Origin: Roseovarius sp.
Lineage (GTDB): Bacteria > Pseudomonadota > Alphaproteobacteria > Rhodobacterales > Rhodobacteraceae
DNA length: 18,593 nt
Assembly (NCBI GenBank): GCA_023260815.1
Contig: JALQUE010000407.1
Span: forward strand, 1 to 18,593
Direction: 5' to 3'
A program made the position numbers and the translations under genes. A model generated the notes under the pieces. That model was not told where the DNA came from, made no database searches, and saw only the letters and a program-made list of their open reading frames with translations. Below are positions 7,117 through 14,397 of the stretch, piece by piece. The first letter of the stretch is position 1. Each line of letters opens with the position of its first letter.

Positions 7117-7446
7117 ATGCCACTGACGAAAGACTTCAAAGACACGATCAAAGCCCGTGCCGAGCGCGATCCTGCGTTTCGGGTGGGTTTGTTCCGCGAA
7201 GCCGTTGAGGCGATGCTCAGCGATGATCTGGAAACCGGCAAGGTGCTGCTGCGCGACTACGTGAACGCCACAGTTGGATTCGAGGCCTTGGCGCAAGACA
7301 TGGACAAGGACCCAAAGAGCCTGATGCGGATGCTCAGCGCCAAGGGCAACCCGCGCGCAGACAATCTGCTGGCGATGGTCGCCCGTCTGAAGCAGCGCGA
7401 GGGCGTGTCGTTTTTCATCACCTCAAACGACAGACTACACGCGTAG
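7117..7446 (+). CDS. HigA-type antitoxin
   Basis: Antitoxin for the preceding toxin gene and probable autorepressor of the operon. ATG 7117 follows the toxin stop (7113-7115) by one base and has AAAGG about 8 nt upstream; a GTG at 7108 in the same frame is less likely. Of 109 aa, the first half (about 1-48) is helical and likely contacts the toxin (TKDFKDTIKARAERDPAFR). The second half (about 52-92) is a Cro/CI-like helix-turn-helix (TVGFEALAQDMDKDPKSLMR, then GNPRADNLLAMV). This is the pattern of the 'probable addiction module antidote' family. DNA binding at 6757-6776 is inferred. Confidence 0.85.
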   Translation: MPLTKDFKDTIKARAERDPAFRVGLFREAVEAMLSDDLETGKVLLRDYVNATVGFEALAQDMDKDPKSLMRMLSAKGNPRADNLLAMVARLKQREGVSFFITSNDRLHA

Positions 7447-7451
7447 CTTTT

Positions 7452-7499
7452 CGGTCAACCAAGCTAAGCTGGACAAGTCCCTTGTGATGTCATTGACCG
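7452..7499. repeat. Inverted repeat downstream of toxin-antitoxin operon
   Basis: CGGTCAA (7452-7458) and TTGACCG (7493-7499) pair perfectly, enclosing a smaller ACAAG/CTTGT hairpin. There is no T-tract, so an intrinsic terminator is possible but not convincing. The rest of the 7447-7606 gap shows nothing else I can name beyond a GC-rich patch near 7520-7540. Confidence 0.3.
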
Positions 7500-7606
7500 C
7501 GAGGTCTAAATGCTGTGATCCGGGGGCGGGGCGCGCGCATCATTATTCATCCAAAACGTTGATCAGTAAAAAACGCTTGGGTAGTCAAGTCGATCATTCT
7601 AATGGT

Positions 7607-7840
7607 TTAGGCTCTTGATAGATTTGACTTCTTTCGAACTACGAGCTCAAGTTCGTTTGCTTCAAGCAAAGATAATACTGTTTCTAACCTTACACCTTGA
7701 TCACCATTTTCTACTTTTGAAACCGTTGCCTGCCGAAGGTCAGCGCGTTCCGCAATTTCAGCCTGAGTTGAGGCGGAAGCCTTTCTAGCTTCGGCGAGCA
7801 GAGCACCCAAGCGTTGCGGGCTAGAAATCAGACTATTCAT
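7607..7840 (-). CDS. HipB-like Xre-family regulator
   Basis: A 77-aa single-domain helix-turn-helix protein. Residues 11-66 read LGALLAEARK, then TQAEIAERADLRQATVSKVE, then VRLETVLSLLEANELELVVR, the pattern of HipB antitoxin/regulators, including the C-terminal strand that helps them dimerise. No hipA kinase gene is adjacent, so it is not a HipBA pair here. It is transcribed away from hsdR across a 119-nt gap that holds a perfect palindrome over the likely hsdR -10 box. The simplest reading is a controller of restriction-modification expression, analogous to C proteins, and of itself. The family is confident; the control role is inferred. Confidence 0.8.
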   Translation of the reverse strand: MNSLISSPQRLGALLAEARKASASTQAEIAERADLRQATVSKVENGDQGVRLETVLSLLEANELELVVRKKSNLSRA

Positions 7841-7875
7841 CGCGCGTCCATTGCAAGAAAGATCACACTAGTCAG

Positions 7876-7895
7876 TATACGCTTTTGCGTATAAT
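7876..7895. promoter_or_regulatory. Palindromic operator overlapping hsdR -10 box
   Basis: Perfect inverted repeat TATACGC (7876-7882), four T, GCGTATA (7887-7893). A consensus -10 TATAAT at 7890-7895 on the plus strand overlaps its right arm. A bound dimer would block hsdR transcription and could also act on the divergent regulator gene. No strong -35 is visible at the right spacing, which fits a promoter needing help or tightly controlled. Confidence 0.6.
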
Positions 7896-7959
7896 TGTAT
7901 AGCCTAAGAACCTTCGCTCTGTACAGCTTAGCAAAGGGATTTTGGAGTATTAAAAGCAA

Positions 7960-10314
7960 ATGTCGCTGCCCCCTGGAGAGAAGAAGAAGCTCAGTGAGTC
8001 CGATATCTGCGACCTTTATATTACCCCGGCACTGAAGCGCGCTGGCTGGGATCAGTTTACCCAGATAAGGCGAGAAGTGACTTTGACGCCGGGGCCAATC
8101 ATCGTCCGCGGTAACATGTCTTCCCGCAACAAGAAGAAAAAGAAATTTGCCGATTACGTCCTATCCTGGGAGCCATCACTTCCCGTGGCTGTATTGGAGG
8201 CCAAAGACAACAACCATTCTGTAGGACACGGAATGCAGCAGGCGCTTGGCTACGCCGAGATCATGCAGATTCCAACGGCTTTCAGTTCAAATGGCGATGG
8301 TTTCGAACAACACAACAAACACCCAAGCTCCGGCGAAGACATTGAAACATCTCTTTCTTTGACTGCGTTTCCAGAACCCCAAACCCTTTGGGCACGCTAC
8401 AAATCGTTTCGTGGCATTGAAGATGGTGAGCAAACCTTGCTCATGGAGCCGTACCATGATGACGGGTCGGGCAAAGAGCCGCGGTACTATCAGGCCGAAG
8501 CGATCAACCGCACCATTGAAGCTGTCGCCAAGGGCAAGAATCGAGTGCTATTGGTCATGGCGACCGGAACCGGCAAAACCTACACGACTTTTCAGATCAT
8601 TTGGCGGCTTTGGAAGGCTGGTGCTGCAAAGCGTATTTTGTTTTTAGCTGATCGTAACATTCTTGTTGATCAGACTCTTGTGAATGACTTTAAGCCCTTT
8701 GGTTCAGTGATGACCAAAATTGGAAGTCGGAGAATTGATCCGTCTTACGAAATACACTTGGGTCTATATCAGTCACTCACGGGCCGTGAGGAAATTGACA
8801 AGACGTTCAAGACCGTTTCCCCAGACTTTTTTGATTTGATCGTCGTAGATGAGTGTCATCGCGGAAGCGCATCCGAAAACTCGGAGTGGCGTGAGATCCT
8901 CGAGTATTTCAAGGGTGCCATACAGATTGGTTTGACGGCGACGCCAAAGGAAACCAAGGACGTTTCGAGCAGCACCTATTTTGGCGAACCAGCCTACACC
9001 TATAGCCTGAAACAAGGGATCGAAGACGGGTTTCTAGCGCCTTACAAAGTGGTGAAAATCGATATCGACAAGGATGTCGAGGGTTGGACCCCGCCACCCG
9101 GCACCATCGATGATCTCGGCAACCCGCTTGAAGACCGACAGTACAACCAGAAAGACATGGATCGACTTCTGGTGCTCAACCAACGCACCAAGCTGGTTGC
9201 CGCGAGGGTTATGCAGCTTCTCAACGCGACTGACCCTTTCAGCAAGACCATCATCTTTTGCGAAGACATTGACCACGCCGAGCGGATGCGCAAGGCAATC
9301 GTAAACGCTGCAGGCCAGATCGCGATCGATAATCCTCAATATGTCCGACGGATCACCGGCGATACTAAGGAGGATGGCAAAGCCGATCTGGACAATTTCA
9401 TCGACCCGGAAAGTAAGTTTCCCGTCATTGCGACAACATCGGAAATGCTGACCACTGGCGTAGATGCGAAGACCTGCAAGCTGATAGTCCTCGATAAAAC
9501 GATCACATCCATGACCACCTTCAAGCAAATCATTGGGCGGGGAACCCGCGTCGATGAGGAGCATGGCAAGTGGTACTTCACCATCATGGACTTCAAAAAG
9601 GCCACAGAGCTTTTTAACGACCCAGACTTTGACGGGGAAGCGGTCGTAATCTACGAGCCAGGCAATGATGATCCGCCCGAACCTCCTGATCCCCCAATTG
9701 ATCCGGAGGACGATCATTTGGAACCGCCAGATAGTACTGGACTAACCAAACTAGTCGTCAGCGGCGTCGAAGTGGAGATCATTGCGGAACGCGTCAGCTT
9801 CATCGGTCCCGACGGTGCTCTGATCACAGAATCATACAGGGAATTCGCGCGGAAACAGATTTTGACTGAGTTTTCGTCCTTGGACGACTTCATCCGCAAG
9901 TGGAACGACGCAGACAAGAAGGCCGCGATCATCCAGGAGCTGGAGGAGCATGGCATCTTGTTGGAGAATTTGGCCGAAGAGGTCGGCAAGGATTTCGGCG
10001 ATTTCGACCTGCTCTGCCACATCGCATACGACCAGCCGCCCCTTACGCGCGCGGAGCGGGCCAACAAAGTCAAGAAGCGCAACTACTTCACAAAATACGG
10101 AGACGAGGCCCGCAAGGTCTTGTCGGCGCTTCTGGACAAGTATGCGGACGAAGGTGTGCGCACGATCGAAGACGCCCGCGTCTTGCGTCTTGACCCCTTC
10201 GGTGAAATTGGAACACCGGTCGAGATCATCCGCGATGTGTTCGGCGGCAAAGAACAATATGAACAAGCCGTTAGAGAGCTTGAGCAACAGATATACAGAC
10301 AGGCGGACGGATAA
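7960..10314 (+). CDS. hsdR: Type I restriction enzyme, R subunit
   Basis: ATP-dependent translocating nuclease subunit of a type I restriction-modification complex. The N-terminal nuclease domain shows D65, E80-x-K82 (VAVLEAKD) and Q94-x3-Y98, the PD-(D/E)xK plus QxxxY pattern of HsdR. The SF2 helicase motor follows: ATGTGKT (201-207), DECH (297-300), LTATP (325-329) and QIIGRGTR (523-530). The C-terminal region (about 590-784) is of the EcoEI type. Length 784 aa fits the EcoEI-like group, shorter than EcoR124. ATG 7960 has GGAG about 13 nt upstream. The stop TAA abuts the hsdM ATG. All motifs look intact, so an active enzyme is expected. Confidence 0.95.
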   Translation: MSLPPGEKKKLSESDICDLYITPALKRAGWDQFTQIRREVTLTPGPIIVRGNMSSRNKKKKKFADYVLSWEPSLPVAVLEAKDNNHSVGHGMQQALGYAEIMQIPTAFSSNGDGFEQHNKHPSSGEDIETSLSLTAFPEPQTLWARYKSFRGIEDGEQTLLMEPYHDDGSGKEPRYYQAEAINRTIEAVAKGKNRVLLVMATGTGKTYTTFQIIWRLWKAGAAKRILFLADRNILVDQTLVNDFKPFGSVMTKIGSRRIDPSYEIHLGLYQSLTGREEIDKTFKTVSPDFFDLIVVDECHRGSASENSEWREILEYFKGAIQIGLTATPKETKDVSSSTYFGEPAYTYSLKQGIEDGFLAPYKVVKIDIDKDVEGWTPPPGTIDDLGNPLEDRQYNQKDMDRLLVLNQRTKLVAARVMQLLNATDPFSKTIIFCEDIDHAERMRKAIVNAAGQIAIDNPQYVRRITGDTKEDGKADLDNFIDPESKFPVIATTSEMLTTGVDAKTCKLIVLDKTITSMTTFKQIIGRGTRVDEEHGKWYFTIMDFKKATELFNDPDFDGEAVVIYEPGNDDPPEPPDPPIDPEDDHLEPPDSTGLTKLVVSGVEVEIIAERVSFIGPDGALITESYREFARKQILTEFSSLDDFIRKWNDADKKAAIIQELEEHGILLENLAEEVGKDFGDFDLLCHIAYDQPPLTRAERANKVKKRNYFTKYGDEARKVLSALLDKYADEGVRTIEDARVLRLDPFGEIGTPVEIIRDVFGGKEQYEQAVRELEQQIYRQADG

Positions 10315-11793
10315 ATGGGTGATCTTACCAGCATCATCAAGGCAATTCAGGACATCATGCGCAAAGACGTGGGTGTCGATGGTGATGCGCAGCGCATCGG
10401 CCAGATGGTGTGGATGTTCTTCCTGAAGATTCTCGATGACCGCGAACAGGAACTTGAACTCATCGATGATGACTTCGTGTCGGCACTTCCCGACCACCTA
10501 AGGTGGCGCAATTGGGCGGGCGAGCGTGAAGGGCTGACTGGCGAAGGCCTGTTCGACTTTGTGCAAGATACGCTCTTCCCAAAGCTGAAGGCTCCTGTGA
10601 AGACGCAAGGCCCGCAACGAGAGCAGGCGCTGATTATCCAGCGCGTCTTCGAGAACGCATACAACTACATGAAATCCGGCACGTTGTTGCGCCAGGTCAT
10701 CAACAAGATCAACGAAGTCGATTTCAATAACCGCGAGGACTGGCACACCTTTGGCGGCATCTATGAGCAAATCCTGCGCGACCTGCAAAGCGCGGGCAAC
10801 GCTGGCGAATTCTACACGCCCCGCGCCGTCACCCGCTTCATCGTGAACCGAGTTGACCCAAAGCTGGATGAGGTCGTCTTTGACCCAGCCTGCGGCACGG
10901 GCGGCTTCCTGACTTGTGCGATTGACCACAAGAAAGAGCACTACGCCAAGACCAGCAAAGACCGTCAGCAGCTCGCTAAGACCATCAAGGGGGTCGAGAA
11001 GAAGCCGCTGCCTTACATGCTTTGCATGACCAACATGATCCTGCATGGGATCGACAGCCCCTCGAACATCCGCCTCGATAACACGTTGGCCAAACCCTAC
11101 CGCGACTATGGCGATAAGGATCGCGTGCACTGCATCATCACCAACCCGCCCTTTGGTGGGATCGAGGAAGACGGGATCGAGCAAAACTTCCCTGCAGGCC
11201 TTCGCACCCGTGAAACCGCCGACCTTTTCATCGCGGTCATCATCAAGCTGCTCAAGAAACACGGCCGCGCTGCGGTTGTCCTGCCGGATGGCTTTCTGTT
11301 TGGCGAAGGCACGAAGACACGGCTGAAAGAGTCACTTTTGACCGAGTGCAACCTGCACACCATCGTCCGCCTGCCCAATGGCGTCTTCAACCCCTACACG
11401 GGCATCAAAACCAACATCCTGTTTTTCACCAAAGGCGAACCGACGACGGATGTCTGGTTCTACGAGCACCCCTATCCGGAGGGCGTGAAGAACTACAACA
11501 AATCCAAGCCCATGCAGTTTGCGGAGTTCCAGCCCGAGATTGATTGGTGGGGGGACGAGGCCGATGGGTTTAAGGCACGCAAGGAAACCAAACAGGCCTG
11601 GAAGCGGAGTGTTGAGTACTTCGAGGAACGCGGCTTCAACTTTGATGACAAGAACCCACACGTCGAAGACGCTGAGGATCACGATCCTGATCACTTGTTG
11701 GAAGCCTATGGGGAAGCCCAGGAAGATATCCAGAAACTGCGCGATCAGTTGAAGACGATCCTGTCCGGGGCGTTGAGCGGTAGTCACCCATGA
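10315..11793 (+). CDS. hsdM: Type I restriction-modification DNA methyltransferase, M subunit
   Basis: Adenine-N6 methyltransferase subunit; with HsdS it protects host sites and with HsdR and HsdS it forms the restriction complex. The N-terminal helical domain (about 1-130) is followed by GEFYTPRAVTRFIV (164-177), the SAM-binding motif I DPACGTGGFL (190-199) and the catalytic motif IV NPPF (277-280). The C-terminal helices contact HsdS. At 492 aa it has normal length and no lesions. It starts directly after the hsdR stop, and its own last 4 nt overlap hsdS (ATGA), so the three genes form one tightly coupled operon. Confidence 0.96.
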   Translation: MGDLTSIIKAIQDIMRKDVGVDGDAQRIGQMVWMFFLKILDDREQELELIDDDFVSALPDHLRWRNWAGEREGLTGEGLFDFVQDTLFPKLKAPVKTQGPQREQALIIQRVFENAYNYMKSGTLLRQVINKINEVDFNNREDWHTFGGIYEQILRDLQSAGNAGEFYTPRAVTRFIVNRVDPKLDEVVFDPACGTGGFLTCAIDHKKEHYAKTSKDRQQLAKTIKGVEKKPLPYMLCMTNMILHGIDSPSNIRLDNTLAKPYRDYGDKDRVHCIITNPPFGGIEEDGIEQNFPAGLRTRETADLFIAVIIKLLKKHGRAAVVLPDGFLFGEGTKTRLKESLLTECNLHTIVRLPNGVFNPYTGIKTNILFFTKGEPTTDVWFYEHPYPEGVKNYNKSKPMQFAEFQPEIDWWGDEADGFKARKETKQAWKRSVEYFEERGFNFDDKNPHVEDAEDHDPDHLLEAYGEAQEDIQKLRDQLKTILSGALSGSHP

Positions 11794-13535
11794 AGGATGT
11801 AAACCAGCTCATCACGGAGCATTTAGACATCTGGACATCATCCATCGAGAAAAAGTCCAGCGCAGGGCGCGGGGACGGACGCTCCGTTAGCCTCCATGGC
11901 ATTAAGAAGCTGCGAGAGTTGATCCTGGAGTTGGCGGTCAGAGGAAAACTGGTGGCACAAGATGAGCTAGAGGGGCGCGGTCAGGATGTTCTGGACGCCA
12001 TCGCAAAACATCGTAAAGCGCTGCTAGCCTCCGGCGCAATTAAGAAGCCCAAGCGGCGCAATCAGGCGAGCAATGTGCCCTTTTTTGTGCCTGAGAATTG
12101 GTCTTGGGCAGAGCTTGACGACTTAACTCCCTGGCAACTCACCGATGGAGATTGGATCGAAAAGAAAGACCAGGACCCTCAAGGTGGCGTAAGGCTGATC
12201 CAACTAGCCGATGTTGGCGTTGCAGAATTTTTAGACAAGTCCGAGCGCTTTGTGAACGAGGCGACGTTTCACCGATTGAAATGCACACAACTTGACGAAG
12301 GTGATATCCTCATTGCCCGCCTGCCCAACCCAATAGGTCGAGCCTGCACATTTCCTGATATTGGTCAGACAGCTATCACAGCAGTAGACGTCGCCATACT
12401 TAGGCCAACAGAAGAGGTTTCGCGACAGTACTTAGTCTGGGCCATAAATTCGAATATGGCGCGTTTACAGGTTGAGGCCTTCGGAAAGGGTGCAACTCGC
12501 TTCCGTATCTCCACTGGAAACTTGAAAAGCATCAATATACCCGTGCCCCCGCTCGCCGAGCAACACCGCATCGTGGCCAAGGTGGATGAGTTAATGGCGC
12601 TGTGTGATGCGTTGGAGCGGCAGGCCGAGGACAGCCTCAAAGCGCACCAAACCCTCGTCGAAACCTGCCTCGCCACCCTCACCAACAGTGGGTCCCCCGA
12701 AGAACTCACCCAAAACTGGACCCGTATCGAAGCCCACTTCGACACGCTGTTCACGACTGAGGAAAGCCTCTCAGCTTTGTGGCAGGCCATAGTAGATTTG
12801 GCGGTGTCTGGTCTGCTGACCGAGCAACGGGCAAATGACAGTTCTGTAGGTGACTTCTTTAAAGCCGTTCGCTTGGCTCAATCCAGCGGTTTGCCGAAGA
12901 AGCGCTCAAAACCTAAGAAGAGTTTGGGTAATTTACTGTCCACCGATCTCCCTAGCTTGCCGTCAGGATGGGAGTGGGCACAACTGTCGGAAATTGGCGC
13001 GACCTCTACCGGAGGAACTCCGAAGTCATCCGACAAAGAAAGTTTCTCTGGAGATGTGCCATTTCTCGGTCCGGGACAACTCTCCAAAGACGGACACATT
13101 TTGGACCCTGATAAATTCTTGACCGAAAGAGGAGTCACGAACAGCACTGAGGGCTTGCCTGGCGACATACTCATGGTTTGCATTGGGGGATCGATTGGCA
13201 AGTCGGCTATCGTTTTAGAGCGTTGTGCTTTCAATCAACAAATCAATTCTGTCAGGCCCGCCGCTGGAGCAGCAAACTTTTTCCACTTAGTATTGCAAAG
13301 TTCGTATTTCCAAAAAGTAGTGCTAGATCGGGCAACTGGTTCAGCGACTCCAATCATTAATCGCTCCAAGTGGGAGTCGATATCCGTGCCTATACCTCCT
13401 GTGGAAGAACAGGAGAGAATAGTAGCGCGAGTTGATGAACTGTTTGAGTTGCTGAGACGAACTTCTATTGAAATTATAGCTAGCCAAGCTCTTCAGGTTC
13501 AGCTGGCCGACACACTTACTTCAAAAATTCATTGA
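11790..13535 (+). CDS. hsdS: Type I restriction-modification specificity subunit
   Basis: DNA-recognition subunit that sets the bipartite target of both methylation and restriction. The 581-aa product has two target recognition domains (about 100-265 and 390-545). Each ends in the conserved helix-entry motif, PPLAEQHRIVAKVDELM (253-269) and PPVEEQERIVARVDELF (536-552). An N-terminal conserved part holds IKKLRELILELAVRGKLV (38-55), echoed at 327-345 by SLSALWQAIVDLAVSGLL, which reflects the usual internal repeat. The target sequence cannot be read from sequence alone. Some codons in the recognition domains look more AT-rich than the flanks, as expected for exchangeable domains. Confidence 0.94.
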   Translation: MKDVNQLITEHLDIWTSSIEKKSSAGRGDGRSVSLHGIKKLRELILELAVRGKLVAQDELEGRGQDVLDAIAKHRKALLASGAIKKPKRRNQASNVPFFVPENWSWAELDDLTPWQLTDGDWIEKKDQDPQGGVRLIQLADVGVAEFLDKSERFVNEATFHRLKCTQLDEGDILIARLPNPIGRACTFPDIGQTAITAVDVAILRPTEEVSRQYLVWAINSNMARLQVEAFGKGATRFRISTGNLKSINIPVPPLAEQHRIVAKVDELMALCDALERQAEDSLKAHQTLVETCLATLTNSGSPEELTQNWTRIEAHFDTLFTTEESLSALWQAIVDLAVSGLLTEQRANDSSVGDFFKAVRLAQSSGLPKKRSKPKKSLGNLLSTDLPSLPSGWEWAQLSEIGATSTGGTPKSSDKESFSGDVPFLGPGQLSKDGHILDPDKFLTERGVTNSTEGLPGDILMVCIGGSIGKSAIVLERCAFNQQINSVRPAAGAANFFHLVLQSSYFQKVVLDRATGSATPIINRSKWESISVPIPPVEEQERIVARVDELFELLRRTSIEIIASQALQVQLADTLTSKIH

Positions 13536-13540
13536 GAAAA

Positions 13541-13562
13541 CATGCAATTAAAATCTGTCTGG
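13541..13562 (+). repeat. Partial copy of the ATPase gene's 5' end
   Basis: Bases 13542-13562 match the first 21 bases of the gene at 14398 at 18 of 21 positions, including an exact 14-mer TAAAATCTGTCTGG (13549-13562 and 14405-14418). Both begin with ATG and would encode MQLKSVW versus MRLKSVW. The upstream copy continues for 32 codons to a stop without further resemblance. It looks like a relic or recombination footprint that may mark where the gene at 13627 was inserted. Confidence 0.5.
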
Positions 13563-13599
13563 TGCTGCGAGCACAGGAGCCCTAACCAAGTTAACTCAA

Positions 13600-13620
13600 C
13601 CTCTCTGCTTTGCGAGAGGG
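13600..13620 (+). promoter_or_regulatory. Hairpin sequestering the ribosome site of the nuclease-like gene
   Basis: CCTCTC (13600-13605) pairs with GAGAGG (13614-13619) around loop TGCTTTGC. GAGAGGG is also the best Shine-Dalgarno for ATG 13627, 6 nt downstream. In the transcript the ribosome site would be folded away, suggesting low or regulated translation. A second small hairpin GTGCT/AGCAC lies at 13562-13574. There is no T-tract, so I do not call a terminator. Confidence 0.45.
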
Positions 13621-13626
13621 TTGCTC

Positions 13627-14388
13627 ATGCCCTGGCCTGATTTCACTGAGCTGACCTTCGGGTTCGCTTTTCTGCGCGAGCTGGAGCAAAACTACGTGCT
13701 TGGCGGCAAGTTCCCCAAAGCCCCCGACTTTATCAGCCAGGGTGCCGAGGCGACGAAGGGCTATGATGTCGAGGTCACCCTTGACGGATCAACACCCGTC
13801 TTCCTCCAGCTGAAGCGCTCCTATGTCCTGGAGCGCAAAAGCGCACGGGAGATAAAGGATGGGCTTTACGCGGATCCTAAGGTCTATCGCATGAAGCTGC
13901 ACAAAAATGGCAAGTATCGCCAACACAAGGCACTGCAGGGGCTCGAGAAGCTCGGTAACGCCGTATTCTACGTGACCAGCCAGATACATACCCCCAAGGA
14001 ATTCTCGGACGCCTACAGCGCCGGAACGGTCGTGTCCCAGGCCTCGGCCATGTTCGCGCCCAATGAGATCGTTTTGCCGGACGACACGAAGGATCATCAC
14101 GTCAGCTTCAAGCCGAACGATAGCTTCGGTTACGTGTATTCCAAAGAACCGCATCGGTTTGAACGAAAGTTTCAGAGCTTTGACGGGTGGCTTCCGACTG
14201 TTGGGCAGCGCGCGCAAAGTGCGAAAGAGAACCGCCAACTGCTTGAAAAGACAGTTGAGTTCTTGAAGCGGAAGAGAGGTCGTCGTGATCCCGTCCGCCA
14301 AATGATCCGCGACCAACCGCTCGAAGCCCAAGCCTCGATCCTGGCCTATTTCATCCTCGACGCCCAACTGACCTTCGTGAAGACATAA
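13627..14388 (+). CDS. Uncharacterised protein with D...QxK nuclease-like N-terminus
   Basis: I do not recognise a named family. The N-terminal 75 residues contain KGYDVEVTL (44-52) and VFLQLKRSYVL (58-68), giving Asp47 followed 14 residues later by Gln61-x-Lys63. That is the D...(E/Q)xK signature of restriction-endonuclease-like folds, as in Mrr-type proteins and DUF4365-like proteins. The rest is basic, with a charged helical stretch near 200-220 (KENRQLLEKTVEFLKRKRGR). ATG 13627 is chosen over TTG 13621, which leaves no room for a ribosome site. The downstream ATPase gene starts 9 nt after its stop with AAGGGA between, so they form an operon. The likely role is the DNA-cutting or DNA-sensing half of a defence pair; this is inference. 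A catalytically dead fold is also possible. Confidence 0.7.
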   Translation: MPWPDFTELTFGFAFLRELEQNYVLGGKFPKAPDFISQGAEATKGYDVEVTLDGSTPVFLQLKRSYVLERKSAREIKDGLYADPKVYRMKLHKNGKYRQHKALQGLEKLGNAVFYVTSQIHTPKEFSDAYSAGTVVSQASAMFAPNEIVLPDDTKDHHVSFKPNDSFGYVYSKEPHRFERKFQSFDGWLPTVGQRAQSAKENRQLLEKTVEFLKRKRGRRDPVRQMIRDQPLEAQASILAYFILDAQLTFVKT

Positions 14389-14397
14389 GGGAAATCT

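Noticed and set aside
7607..7840. HipBA toxin-antitoxin locus
   Set aside because: Only the HipB-like part is present; no HipA kinase gene lies on either side.
13542..13640. 32-codon frame beginning with a copy of the ATPase start
   Set aside because: It loses all resemblance after seven residues and overlaps the next gene start; treated as a relic, not a gene.
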